Below the pieces are notes generated by a model. It had not been told where the DNA came from, searched no databases, and saw only the letters and a program-made list of their open reading frames with translations. Positions 32,685 to 55,744 of a stretch of 64,000 nucleotides of DNA are shown piece by piece. Every line of letters begins with the position of its first letter. The stretch's first letter is position 1. Position numbers and translations under genes: made by a program. The stretch comes from Lycocorax pyrrhopterus obiensis (Eukaryota > Chordata > Aves > Passeriformes > Paradisaeidae), in assembly GCA_014706295.1 (NCBI GenBank), contig JACSVZ010000038.1:3534001-3598000 (forward strand), in the 5' to 3' direction.

Positions 32685-42548
<9,864 letters not shown>

Positions 42549-44350
42549 GGTCAGAACAGCTGCTCAGTCCTCCAGGCACAGCTCTGCCTACCCTGGGCAG
42601 GGAGAAGGACAGGCAGGAAAGCATAAGCTATGGCACATCTTGCCTTTGTCTTTAGGTCATTTCCCTGGGGCCTGCTTAGGAAGGTTTATTTAAAGTTGAT
42701 TAATGAGCTCCTCTGACCATCTACAAGGAGCAGACCTTGGGGAAGGGTATCTAAAGGGCTGCCAGGGTCTTGTCACTACTGCTTTGGTGCCTCTAGAGAA
42801 GCTCTGGCCTCTACAGCACCCAACCTGCACTGAGGAGTGGCTTATGCTGGCCTGGGCAGCCAGAAAGGGCTCCACAGCCACCCAGGCTTGTTCTTAGGAG
42901 TTTGAGCACTTTGGAACGCACTCTCCCACTCAGAGTTGTGACCTGGCAATAAACCCCTTTCCCATATACAAACTCTTCCAAACAAAACCAAGCAGCAAAC
43001 AACATTTCTGACATACTTCCGAGGTGGACAGGTCCCTACCACAACAACTTTCCCCGTCACAGTGAATGGCGCTGGCTGTTTCTGTAGAAAGGAACATTAT
43101 CCCCTTGCTTTCCACGGAGCCTGAGGATAACACTTTATTTACTGACTTTCCTTTGAAACACAACCAGACTTTCGAGTAGTATCTCTTGTCAAACTCCACT
43201 GACGGGATTAACCTGATGTTCTGTCTGCATAAGTACTAAGACTGAAATCAAACCTACTCCAAAGAGATAAATAAAGAACCAATGCTGCTCCATTACCAAC
43301 TGGCTGCAAGGCCTGGACAGTCTACTGTACTTTTTTACTGTTATTTCCATATTCCTCAGAACAAAAGAACAAGGGGGCTACACAGGCAAACCAGTCTCTA
43401 GAGTGCTAGAAGGCACCAGCCACCCAACAGTTCTCACAATGAGGAAGATTATTGCCTGACTATGCAGGTGCCATTTTCCTTCTGTCGCTGTGCCTTGACA
43501 GATGGAAGGTCTGAAAATGATTCTTGTTCCCAAGAGTTTGCAAAGATAATACAAGCCTAAATGAAACCAAAGAAGAAAAAGTCACCTTAGCACATCAGCA
43601 AGTGCTGGAAGTCCATCTTTGGTGTTGCAAGTCAAATTAAGAGCTAGTCCATTTGTAATCCTAAATTTAAATCAAAGAAACCCTCACAAAATGAGACTAC
43701 ATTCTCTATAAATTACACACCTAGTATCTTCCATCTGGACCCAGATAAATGCCTATCATGAATTGAAGACATTGCCTTAAAGAGGAGCTGCTTCATGGTA
43801 CAAGATTGCAAGGTCATGTGCATGGAAGCTGGAGAAAAACCTCCATTCTGAGAGAGGGTGTGTTTGTGTAGATGCTAATGCCTTCATGAGGTTCAGAACA
43901 GGAGAGACACACCTGAGGTGGCCCAGCCAAGTCACCCTAAGCCCTCCCAAGGCTAAGCTGCGCAAAGGCCACTGGCAAAGATGATGAGTATTTGCTGCAG
44001 AAACCTTGCAGTGCTGCTGTGGTCACCCCAGCTTTTGGATCAGCAAACAGCATTCCATGGATTTTGATCCACTCATTCCAGCTTGATCAAGCATTCCATT
44101 CTTTACTATACCACCCCACTTTTATCTGTTGATGGAGACAATACACACCAGACTGCGTGAAAACTTTTCCTTCCTTCTCACTGCCAGTCCTGCTTTTCAC
44201 AGCTACACATGAGAAAAAGAAATTGCAAGATTCTTTCAGTTTATTGAGATTGTGCCTCCTGAACCCGACAGTAGGTTTAGAAACTATTAATTCAATCCCC
44301 TTGTGTCCCACAATAAACTTGTATCATTTATAGCCTTCCAGATATAGAGT
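42549..44350. other. SLC1A6 5' leader (42549-42592) and upstream sequence
   Basis: The first 44 bases are probably 5' UTR of the SLC1A6 start exon, bounded by an acceptor (TCCCTGCCCAG on the minus strand). Further upstream no CpG island, promoter or other exon could be identified, so the first exon and promoter are unplaced. Confidence 0.45.
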
Positions 44351-44379
44351 TGAACAAATAACCCAGAACAGGTGACACA

Positions 44380-45840
44380 GGAACACACCCAGGTGGGTTT
44401 GAATGTCTCCAGAGGGAGACTCCATGACCTGCCTGGGCAGCTGTTCCAGTCCTCTGCCACCCTCAGCGTAAAGAAGCGCTACCTCATGCTGAGGTGGAAC
44501 TTTTTGTGGTTTCGTTTCAGGCCATTACTCCTTGTCCTGTTGCTTGGGCATTCAAATGCTTCCTAATGTCCAGTCTGATCTTCCACTGGCATGACTTTGG
44601 ACCATTCCCAGTGGTGCTGACCCTGGATCCCAGAGAGAATAGTCCAGCACCTCCCTCTCCACACTCCCTCCTCAGGAAGCTGCAGAAAGCAATGCTTCTC
44701 AACCTCCATTTCTCTGAAGGGAAAGCCCAGAGCCCTCAGCTGCTCCTTGTAGGACGTGTCTTCCAGCTCTTCACAAGAAGGTTCACTCTCCATTCCCCTC
44801 CTCTGGACATGTTTGAGGACCTTCACATCCTTCTTCAATGTTGGGACCCAGCCCTGCACACAGTGCTCCATGTGAGGCTGCAGCAATGCTGACTGCTAGG
44901 GGATAATCCCCTCTCTGGACCTGCTGGTCATGCTATGTGTGTCTCCAGCATGCAATTTGCCCTCTCAGCTGCCTGGGCACACTGCTCACTCCTCTTGAGC
45001 CTGCTGCCAATCTGCACCCCCAGGTCCCTCTCTGCTTGTCAGCCACTCCTCTCCCAGTTTAGACTTGTATCCAGTGTTACTCCCTCCCAGCCGCAGAAAA
45101 CAGCACTTGGACTACTTCCGCTTCATGCCTGATATAGCCCAATGCTCCAATCCATCAAAATTCTTCTTTGAGGCCTCTTGTTCCTCAAGAAAGTCAACAG
45201 CACCTCCCAATTTGGTATTTTCAGCAAGCTTGCTAATGGGATATTCAATTCCTGCATCTGGATCATGGATCAAAATACTGAACAGTACTGGCCCCAGGGT
45301 TAAGCCCCAAAGACACCACCAGTGACCGCTCACCAGCCAGACACAGCCCCATTCACTACAACCATTCAAGCCCTGCCATCCAGCCGGCTCGTCACACTGC
45401 ACACCACCAACTCACCCCTCCCGCAGCTGGACAGCTGTCCAAAAGGATGCTGTGAGAGACAGTATCAAAGCATCACTAAAAGCCAGGAAAACTGGATGCA
45501 CCACCTTCCCTTTATCAACTTGGGATGTGACCTCAACCTAGAAAGAAATCAAACTGGTTAAAGAGGATTTTTCCTCTGTGAACCCATGTTGAAGATTGCA
45601 TTATTCTTCAAATGCTTTTCAGTACTATTCAGTAGGACCTTCTCCATAATTTTTCTAGAAACTGAGGTTAGACTCACAGATCTGTAGTTCTTTGTGTCTT
45701 CCCTCACACCTTTCTTGTGGATTAGAATAGCATTGGCTTGCTTCCATGTCAGCAGGGATGCTGTGAGGCTTCCTACAGTAGAACAGATTACCACCTGAGG
45801 CAATCACTTCCAAAAGAAGAACCATCAGAGAAACTTTCAA
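44380..45840 (-). mobile_element. CR1 LINE copy, about 1.45 kb, decayed
   Basis: The minus strand encodes broken CR1 reverse-transcriptase pieces in order: KKGVREDTKNYRSVSLTSVS (about 45600-45800), GPVLFSILIHDPDAGIEYPI with KLAENTKLGGAVDF in place of the usual FADD motif (about 45190-45310), LQPHMEHCVQGWVP (about 44840-44886), then 3' UTR. It has several frame breaks and a lost catalytic motif, so it is inactive. Confidence 0.88.
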
Positions 45841-47950
45841 ACCCCAGACACTCTTTTTCTTACTCCCAAACCACTCACTCTTCATCAAATGATCCAGCAC
45901 ACATTGGTAATGTGAAGTGCTGCCTTACCTTGATGTGGAAAGCTCCAAACTGTTCAGTGAAGTGAAAAGTCACATTCATGGCTCTGAAATCACCCACGAC
46001 AGACTTTCTACACACAAACCAGACTTCTCATTTGCTGTGCTGACCTGAGGAGACCCATGTTGAGTAGGGAAATGTGGGCTCCCCCTCCTCCAAACCTTGC
46101 CTTTCTTAGAGCTGGACCGTACCACAGCAATGGCAGAAATTCCTGTACAGGGAAGGTGAGAGCAGAACTCACAGATATAAAGGGACTCACCCAATCTTTT
46201 CTCTAGATGTCTCCCCATCTACGTGCACTGGAAAATGTATTTTTGTCCAAACAAAATGAAATTTCTATCTTAATATGGGAAAGTACAGGATTAATCATTA
46301 GATCCCATGTTCCACCATGTGTTCAGCTGCCTTCTTAGAGCAAAAGTTATTGCACAGAAGGAACTCACCAGCAGATCTTGCTCCTTTGCTGACTTGGATC
46401 CCCACCCTCTTGCTGACTTGCTCCCTTTTTCTATCTGCATATTTTGCAATAGAGCAGCCCCCTCCACAGCACATTCTCTCTGCGTCGCTGGTCTGGAATT
46501 GTGTAAATATTCTCTATTGCATCAGCTGGAAGTTCTCAGACTGCTGCAGTAAGTCACCAAAATTCTCTTGTCAATGGCTTGGATTTTCCTTCTTGTGAGG
46601 AAGAAGATGGCTTTGATCTCTCGGTGAAGGTTGTTCTATCCATGGCTGCTTCACCAGTTTCCACTCTGCCAGAAACACTGAGATATTTGAGAGCATTTTT
46701 GGAGGTAGCTTCAAGGTTTGAGCAGGGAGCACAAGATATTTTGCAAGAAAGTTCAGTGTTGCAAAACTAATGCCTAGTTCCTGGCAGTGAGGTTTCACAT
46801 AAAGAGGAATTTTGGCTATTTTAGGGGTATCAGTCAGATGTTGGTGAAAGAGAAAAATGGGGAAGGAAGACTTCTGCACTACATTTTGTCCTGCTCTTTG
46901 CAGATTTTTCCGTGGTTATCTCCCCGTCTATCCAAGGAGATTTCCAACATGAGGGGAGGAGTCCAATAGAGCTTAAGGACTTATAAAGAGCTAGAAAACA
47001 GGGAATCTCCAAATCAACTGAGATGCATCTATTCCAACTTGAACCGGACATTAAAGAACATTTGTCCTCTTTATCTTTTGTCTGTGCTAAAGCAGCCAAC
47101 ATCAGAAAAGCTGGCACCATCCAATGTGCAGCATCTTCCCATGAGCATGTTTTAAAGACAGAAGGTATTAAAATTCTGGTTGAAGGGAGATTGGAGATAG
47201 CCATGGCACACTCACAGTGCTGGAGAGCCAAATGTGGGAGCATCGGGGCAGGTTTGCTTCCCCTTCTCACAAATTGTATAATTTTGGCCCCACAAAGTTC
47301 TACAAAAAGTTAGAATCTGAGAGTAAAATATTGTACACAGCAGAGAAACTTCTCGAAATAGTTATCTTGAATGTAATCTTTGACTACAGGCTCTGTAAAG
47401 ATACACAGCCTCCCACATCTTTGTCCACGCCCCTCTCCCAGAGAAAAGATCAGCTTGTTTAAATGGAGAACTAGGGAGAGCAGAAGTAAAAAGCAATCTT
47501 CAAATGCATCTAGTTGAAGGAAAACCCACATCAATAAGGATAGGGCCTCAGTGTCAGATTAGTCAGGGTTTTTAAAAAACTTCCATCAAGGATCATGTAT
47601 GAAAGGTTTTTAAAGCAATGGATATGAAAGGGAATGAAAGGGGAGATCCCCTTTTCATCATCACTTGTGGTGACAGGCTGCCAACAGAGATTTCAGTTGT
47701 GAGGTCCAAAAAGAAAGTGCGCAGAGGGCTGAGTTGTCCATCTGCTCACAAGTGACAGGAAGAACGATCTGCTCTATACATAAATGAAAAGCACTAAGCA
47801 CAGAAAGAAAAACTCTTGATTCCAGTGACTCACAAAGAAGCTGGAAAGACCACAGAAAAGCACAGATTGACAGAACAAAGTACTAGGAATTATTTGGGAG
47901 ACATTAGGGGACAAAGAAGAAAATATAGAGCATATTCCATCCCTGAGAGG
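45841..47950. other. Stretch without a recognised gene or repeat
   Basis: Only short, non-conserved open frames were seen. Confidence 0.45.
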
Positions 47951-47951
47951 A

Positions 47952-48050
47952 TGAGTGGCAGCTGGGACAGAGTTCATTTTCCTCCTAGTAGTTGGTACAG
48001 TGCTGTGTTTGGAATTTAGGGTGAGAGTAATCTCAGACTTTGTCTTGTGA
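47952..48050 (+). mobile_element. Relic of an avian ERV LTR
   Basis: GCTGGGACAGAGTTCATTTT followed by CCTAGTAGTTGGTACAGTGC and a TGTTTGGAATTTAGGGTGAG stretch resembles a very common avian (ERVL-like) LTR repeat as I remember it. Only about 100 bp is preserved. Confidence 0.5.
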
Positions 48051-49384
48051 TAAAGTGAAAGTGCCAAGACATGAATCGCACTTGTGGGAATGATACAGCT
48101 TTCATGTTGCAACATTAAATGCTTGAAACTGTTGAGATTTTTTAGTATTTAGAAACCCATATGCACATCTTAAATATTGCTACATCACAACAACAGAAAA
48201 AAATGAAATTTCAAATTTCAAGTTGCTTGCTGAAGAAATTTTGCATTTAACTCAGATTCTAGGAAAGTTGTGTGAAAGTCTTCAATGACTTACTTTCTTT
48301 GTTTGCAGGCTCAGCATCAGAAAAAACCCAGCCGAGTCTGACTGTTATAAAGCTGTCATCACTGAAATGTTCCTGCATTCATTTATTCATACATCAAGAG
48401 GCAGGCTGTAAGTATTTATACATTTTTTTTCATGTGCTGCAAAGTTTTGTACTGTCTATATTAAGACAGTTTGCATCCATGGGAGCCCACAAGCAAGCTC
48501 CTCCTGAGCCTGCATGGGTCAGGCTATCAGCAGAGGTGACTTTCCTCAGAAATGCACAGGTCATGAATCCAGTCTGTCTACTGGGCAGGCAGGTAGACTC
48601 TCAGTCTACATGTTCCATGGTGCTGGGGTAGCCCTGCAGAGCCCCGTGGGAGTGGTGCCAGTGTTGGCAAGTGCAGAGCCCAATGCTGTGGCAGCAGGGC
48701 TGCACCTGGCGGCAGGATCTGAGGGGAGCTGGAGGAGATAGGTTGCATCTGCATATGCAGATCTACACAGCTTGTAGATCTGCAGAGAGGGCACAGTTCC
48801 ACATGGAAAACATCTCCCAGGAGGTCAGGGCAGTGGTGCTGGCCAGGGGAAATCAGTTCTGTGTAGCAGTGATGCATTGAGTTTCTGCCATGGAGAATAG
48901 ACAGTTCTGCTGCCTGCAGAGAAGCTGTTTGACTGGAACCCAAGGGGAAAACTCTGTTTCGCCTGAGCTTCTCATGCCTTAACACCCCTTCATAACAAGA
49001 AGAGAAACTACACCTAGGGAAATAAATCTACTTCATGCCTATGCGCAGCTCTGCCCTCTTCCAGAGACATGCAACAGCTCTGAGGTCACAGGGCAGGAGT
49101 GTTCTGAGCATGGGGGTAAGCTGCAGAGATCTCTGGCCTGGCTTTGTCCAGGTAATGGTCAGAATAAGGCTGTGATGGATGAAGAGGAAATATATCTGAC
49201 TACTTTACATGGTCCAGACAAAAGTCAACATCAAACCCCTAATAACAGTTTCTTAGGGCCTGCATCTGGTACATCACCCCTGGGACCACAGAACTCCTGG
49301 GACATCCCAGGTGGGACCAGCACTAGAGTCCAGAAACTCTGCTGTGCTTGTGCCAGCAGGTTGAGAGAGGTGATCCTGCCCCTC
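48051..49384. other. Stretch without a recognised gene
   Basis: No conserved exon was seen. It contains the inverted repeat at 48757-48783. About 49280-49384 may be an outer part of the following CR1. Confidence 0.4.
48757..48783. repeat. Inverted repeat (11-bp arms, 5-bp loop)
   Basis: GCAGATCTACA and TGTAGATCTGC flank CAGCT. It directly overlaps a 12-bp palindrome CTGCATATGCAG just upstream. Confidence 0.85.
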
Positions 49385-49875
49385 TGACTCAGCACTGGTG
49401 AGGCCACAGCTGGTGTGCTGTGTCCAGATCTGGGCTTCCCAGTATGGACACACTGAAGAGAGTCCCCTGAAGGACTGCAGAGATGATGGAGGGACTGGGG
49501 CATCTCCCATGAGGAAAGACTGGGAGATCTGGGACTGCTCAGCCTGGAGGAGAGAAGGCTTGGGGTGGGTCTTATCAATGTACACCTGTAGGGACCTTTC
49601 TCAGTGTTGCACAGTGACCAGCTGAGAGGTGGCAGACATGAATTGAAGTACCAGGAAATTCTTCTTAAGCATAAAGGGAGTCTTTGTCGCTGCAAGACAG
49701 ATTGAACACTGGGGCAGGTTGCACAGAGGGGCTAGCGGGGGGTTCTTCATCCTTGGAGATATTCAAAAGCTGTCTGGACACAGTCCTGAGCAACCAACTG
49801 TGGCTGACTCTGCTTTGGGCACGGGGATTGCACTAGATGATGTTCAAGGGTCCCTGACAACCTCAGCAATGCTGT
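49385..49875 (+). mobile_element. CR1 LINE 3' fragment
   Basis: The order AGCACTGGTGAGGCCACAGC, GGGCTTCCCAGTATGGACAC, GCTCAGCCTGGAGGAGAG, then TCCTTGGAGATATTCAAAAG and a GATGATGTTCAAGGGTCCCT tail follows the CR1 reverse-transcriptase C-terminus and 3' UTR in sense. It is 5'-truncated. Confidence 0.85.
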
Positions 49876-52800
49876 GACCTTCCTTCTGCTGATATGATAT
49901 GAGACAAAGCTTTATGGAACGTCAGACAGCACTGACACATCCTGTCCATGGCAGTGTCCTGAAGCTGATTTACATTTATAATTAGCACAGGGACATGGTC
50001 AGTTCTCCACTCTTCTCACCCTCTGACCCCTGCACAGCACTTCTGCACCACACTGAAAGACAAACAGGAAAATGCTGCTTCATTGAAACAGCCAAGTGCC
50101 ATTTGTGGCTGTTGGACAGATTGTGAGGACCCCAGGGATGTCTCAGTAGAGGGGGAGCCATCAATCAAGTGGATCCACTGTGAGATACTTCTCTGGGAAA
50201 GGGGGAGGTCCTGACCACTGGCAGGACATGGCATTACAGAGCACTCTGGCCATGGTGTGTGGGATTGGAGAAAGTAACAAAAATTTCAGACGAAGACTGT
50301 GTCTGCCTTCTTGCCCTGTGCTGTGCTCTCTCACGAGGCAGAGCACAGTAGTTATCCCATGCCTGCTTCCTCTGCCCTCATACAGCACGCTGGCGCAGCT
50401 TTCTGATTGCTAATGTGTCCAAGAGATATCAGCCAATGATCAAAAAACCTGCCCCAAGGGAGGCAAAAATCTGCGTGGCCAGCACAGCAGAGGAGAGCTC
50501 CATTCTTCAGAGGGTTCAGGCTCTTGGTTGGGACAGGCCCAGTTGTCAGTACTCAGAACAAATGGATGGGAAACAATGACTGAAATGCGGCTGCTTTACA
50601 CCATTGTCCCACTATTGCTAATGTCTGCGTAGAAGAACACAAAAGGGATTGATCTAATTAGCCAGTTTTACTCCTGGGACTGGCAGAAGTCAGCCAAATT
50701 AGAAATGCCCATTGCAAACCCTCTCCCAGGTTTACCAGCCTCCAGGGACTGGTGGAAGAGAGGCAATATAATCCCAAGACAGCAGTGTTTGGTACAGCAT
50801 GTACCATCACACCCTGTCACGGGCACAGCACGTGGCACTCGGTCAAGCCATGCTGCTAAAGGGATGACACTAGAAAAGCATGTCAGGTGTCCCCCTCAAT
50901 GACAGCCACCCCAGGCTACCTCTTCCCTCTGCTAATGCAACTCCCTTTTTAGTTTTCATTGCTGCAAGCTGGTCAGACTGTGAAATAATCAGCACTTGGA
51001 GCCCACTGTTTCTCTTGTCTCCAAGGAAACTCTGCTTTATGTTCAACATCAAAACCAGAAAAATTTTCAGTCAGTGAAGTCTCCGCAGGTAGCAGCAAGG
51101 AAGCACCCAAAGTGGGAGAAGAAGGAGAAATCTCTGCAGCAGGAGAGGTGTTGGAAAGAGTTGTGCACAGCTAGGCAGATATGGAAGGGCAAGGCATGGG
51201 ATCACTGAAAAAGCTGTGCCAGTCATTCTGAGGTGGACTTCTGGTGCTGGGTCACCAAGGGAGAGGAGTTAAATAGCCCATCCTCACGTGGTGGGAGGGG
51301 AGGCTCAGTACTTGCAAGGAAGGGACATGTCACTCTGCTCAGTGGTCTGAAAGTTGCTGTTAGCAGCTCTCAAGTTCTACTTGCTTTTGGGCAGACCATG
51401 GGCACTCCACAGTGGGAAGCTACAGTCCCCCCATTGCCAGCTGACTAAATCAGGTGCTTTGTGGGGATTGTCTTTGCAAGGATGGCAAAGGAGGAGTAGA
51501 TGTCTCCACTCTCACCTGACTTCCCCCCATCAGTAGCTCAGTGCCTGTGATCAGGAGCATTAAATCCAGCCACTGTGCTATTGGCTGGGCTTTTTTTTCA
51601 GTCCTGAGGACCAGGATCTCTATCCTCACAGGGTTCATAGACTTCCCCCCCTTGGCTGGAGGCATCTTCACCCCTCATGCTATTAGATCCTTTGCAGCCT
51701 GGCCCATTGCTTGCCCTTCGGAAGGGAAGTACAAGCTGAAAGCAGAGCAGCCAAAGAGCCTAGGCTGAAAATTTCCATTCACAAGCCCAACTCAGCCATC
51801 TTTGCGTTGCTATAGCAGCCCCTGGAAGGGCTTTCTGCTCAGTAGGGCATTTCTGGTTTTTGATACCTATCAGCCAGCCCCCTCCCAGACAACTCCTACC
51901 ACAACAGCGGACCCAGGAGGAGAACAGATCTGCTCAGGGCCTAGCCACTGATCCATCTCTGTGAGAGAGCACCAGCTAAAGGGAGAGGAATCCGCAATAG
52001 GCAGTAATTTCAGCCCAGCTGAGCTCTACAATGACAAAGTGATCACCAGCTGAGGAGTGGGTTTGGGGCCTAAGTCCAATACTGGAAGGACAAGAGCCAC
52101 TCTCCGCAATGCTCCCTACTCATGCCAGCTTACTTACCACCTCCTGTGGTAAGGTTGTCTCGCTCAAGCTTCTCACCAGGCATTTAACCCCAGCCCAGGA
52201 CATGGAATCCCACTTTTAGAGCACCCTCCACTGGGCAGCCCCCTGTCCTAAAGTAGATGAGAGCCACTCTCTCATGCACATGCCCAAGGAAATCTCCTGC
52301 CCTGCTTCAGCCCCTGGTACTGGCACCACTCTTATTCATGCATCCAGATTCATAGACAAAACCACTCACCTGGAACCAGCGCAGGTTGTCAAGCAGAGAA
52401 GGCAGTGAGTTGTTTTCGTCTTGGGGGATTATTCTGAGTTGTTTTGTTCTTTAATTCTTTCAAAGGCAGGAAGCAGGATTTTCTCCCTAGAAAGGTACAG
52501 TGTTAGCAGAGAGCTCTGAGCAGTACCTCCTGAGAGAGGAAAGGAAGACTGTAATATGCTCAGGATACATGGCAGTAAGGGGTGGGGGAGTGGCATGTAG
52601 GAGGAGACAGAAAAAATCTTTGATGATTGCACCAGACCAGAACACAGAAAGCACCTGTCACCAGGAGGTTGCATAGAGCCCTTACTGGCTTTCACAGTAC
52701 CAGTGGGTTTGCACTTTCTTCTGCCTCCTCACACAAGCTTCAAGAAGAGTTAGCAGTAACAGACAGCAGGGCAGCTGTTAAATGAGAGTCAGATCTCATC

Positions 52801-53705
52801 CTCATTCCACTCCTGCCCCTTACAAGGGTTCCTTCCACAAGGGAGGCTGCATGCATAAGTCAATCCAGCAGCAACAGCTGAGTACTGGACAGGCAGGTCC
52901 TTCACAGGTCCAGTCTGAGTGCACAGGACCTCTGAGGTCCAGACAACCCCTGTGGTTTGTCCAGATCAGCCTTAGGGGATAGACATGTGTCTGTGCCTCA
53001 GCCAAACTGCTGCAGTTTCTCTTCGATGTATTAGGCACATCATAAAGAGGAATCAGTTCACTGAGCATGCAAAGGAAATACAGTAGCTGTACAGGCTGTC
53101 AGGGAGACAGGTTCTGCTTTCAAGGAAGCAGGCAAAACTTCCACTGCTCACTGATTTCTTAAATATTGATTCCTCATGCAGTTTCTTAGATAAAAGTCCC
53201 ACATTTCAAATTTTCGATCAATGCACTATGTCAAAACCACAAGTCAGGTTGCAGGTGTGAGCACCACACAGCCCATGCCAGCCTCTGAATGTGGCAGAGT
53301 GAAAAATTATATTCAAAAATCAAGCCACAGCACCGAAGTTACAACAGCACCTCTGTTTCTAGCCCTACCAGATACATGACTCACAATGGACGTATCAGTT
53401 GTTTAATGAAAGTAGCCTTCTCCTTAATTCAGGTGGCCCCAGTGTAGGGGTTTTGCTCTGTGCTCTGGCTTTGGCATACCAAGGCTGATATGTTGTGTCT
53501 TCAGTGGGAGCTTGTGACAGAGTTTGAGCTCATCCAGGAGTAGGTCAAAGCCAAAGCGTCATGCTCATTTGACAAAGGACCTTGGAAATTAAATCCCCCC
53601 AAATCCTATGTCTCCATCGGCTCTGTAGGAAGAGGAGAACTGGACCTCTTCAGCCCAGGTTACAGAGAGCAATTTCCAGCACCAACTGGTTTTTTCAGAC
53701 ATTGA
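49876..53705. other. Stretch without a recognised gene or repeat
   Basis: No conserved exon was found in 3.8 kb on either strand. Open frames are short and lack family resemblance. Confidence 0.45.
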
Positions 53706-53768
53706 TCATAGAATTGTTTAGGTTTGAAAAGAACTTTAAAATTATTGAGTGCAACCATAAATCAGGAT
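53706..53768 (-). mobile_element. Short CR1 3' tail fragment
   Basis: TGATCATAGAATTGTTTAGG and TTTGAAAAGAACTT are the reverse complement of the CR1 terminal repeat and adjoining 3' UTR. Only about 60 bp remains. Confidence 0.7.
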
Positions 53769-55319
53769 GGTGATTAGATGGGACTTCACTCAATGAACCA
53801 TTTGGAGTCTGGGTTCTTGACTATCTCTGCCATTCTCCCTTGTTTAAACTTGCTCCAGACACGAGCCATCGCTGCATCAGGAGACAAGGACACACCCTCT
53901 GAACCAAATAAATTGCTTGGTCTTCACACTATTCCATGGCTCATGTGGCACTAGTGGCCTAATCTTCCTATTGAAGGTTCAACAACATCTCAGGTCATGC
54001 AAGTGTCGGCTGGGGACTGGAAATCCAAGTACTGTGCCCTGCAAAGTTTCAGTCATCTTTCCAGCAAAACACATATTGGAATGGGCTATACAAGAAAATA
54101 TTTTTATTCCAAAATTAATGTTTCTGGTTTTGGGGAAAAGGTGTGCTCTGCCTGTACCACACACCAAAACCCTCCTGCAGAAATGTGGCTGAGAGCCAGT
54201 CCAGCCTCAGAGGTAAAGGGAGACAGATTGTGGCAGCCCAACCTGGTACACAGCTGATCTTCTTTCCTGCTTCTGCTGGTTCACAACATCGGCCATTGCT
54301 GGGGCAGTCCCAGAGAAAGGACATCTATTCCTCATGCCCCTGCTTCTTGCATAGCTTGGCCAGAAGCTGGTCTTGCAGAAGGCCCAGAAGGGCCCCTGAC
54401 AGCACTGTTGGCTACTGCTAGGGGCTGATGACCTGTACCAGAGCACTCCTGCCCTGGACAAGTGCATTTCTGGTGCTACCCAGAGAGTGGCAGAGCAGCC
54501 GTGCACTTGGCCACTCCTCAAATGCTGTTCTTCCCTGATTGCACCTCAGGCAGCAGTGAATGGTTGTCCTTTCCACCTCCTATGCCTGAAGTTCGGCTTG
54601 GCTCCTAGAATCTGTGCTAATTCCTACCCTGGTTTTTAATCCCCTGGTTAGCACCCATAGGCCTTTTCAAGCCATAAACTTGCAGTGACAAGTCCTTTAA
54701 ACCTTCTCCATTGGCAATTTTTTCTATATTTCAACTTGTACCTATGGCAATTTCCAGACAACTTTGAGTTATTAAATAGGACACAAAGCAGCAGCCTGAA
54801 CCTATGGAGGAGGTGAAGAGCTCTGCTCCCTCAGGATGGAGCTGCCTGATGCCCAGGCAGTCTTTCCAGGGTAGGGCAATCCTTGGGGAACAAACCCCAT
54901 GGTCAGCCAAATCCCCCAAGTCTCTCCTCGTTCTACGAGTGCCAGGCACACTTGATCATCCACATCAAACAGAGGCCACATGATGCTCTAAGTTTTCAAC
55001 AATGGGTAAAAAGGAAACTCACAATGTCAGCTTGTGAGAGGCAATGAGAAAAGACATGACAACTGCACCTCATGTCATGGAGTCACCTTACAGAGGGTGT
55101 TCTGATGCTATCCTTGCATAGCTGCTTGAAGATAAAGGAAGGGCTTGATGGGAAACAGCCTGGAATAGCTTTCCAAAATCAGCTCCCTGGAAATTTCCTC
55201 CACAAAACACCTTTCAAAATGATTTATGCTAATTCCACAAGTAGACTAAAAATGTTACATAGGGACAGGAAAGTTTGTTTTGCACCCATTCCATCTTTAA
55301 ATGCATCCTCAGTCTTTAT
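53769..55319. other. Stretch without a recognised gene or repeat
   Basis: No conserved exon or element was identified. Confidence 0.45.
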
Positions 55320-55744
55320 TGATGCCTTTTTCTCTAGTCCTAGAAATATGAGCCAGACACAGTTAGGGTGATAAAAAGGGGTACCTTTATATTAGGATCC
55401 TTAGGTGCACAGTCTGTTAGGTGGAAAATGCCGAAGATGCTTGCCCCGTGTGACACGTGTACAATTTTTATAGATTCTGCAAATGAAGTAATGCCCCCTA
55501 GCTCTAGCACCTTCTAAATCCTCCACCCTCAGATAAGGCCCTGTTTATAAAAATATGTCTCAAAGAGCTGGTTTCAACCTTGGTTTCTAAGGAGAACCAA
55601 GATAGCATAGGGGTCCTGGAATTTGTTTTGTCTTTCTGCCTAGAAAAATACTAAAGCTAAGTTACAATAATAGACTACAAAGCTACAAATATATGTGTAA
55701 ATAATACAGAAAATAGAAAAAAGGTAAAAGTCCAGATGGCATCA
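55320..55744 (-). mobile_element. Solo LTR, copy A of a TGATGCC-ended family
   Basis: The 425-bp element is bounded by TGATGCC and GGCATCA, a perfect 7-bp terminal inverted repeat. It shares ACTACAAAGCTACAAATATATG and overall layout with the LTR at 61301-61709. On the minus strand a TATAAAAA near 55470 precedes CACGTGTCACAC, suggesting minus orientation. Its flanks show an imperfect 4-bp duplication (TTAT/GTAT). No internal viral genes are attached. Confidence 0.7.
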
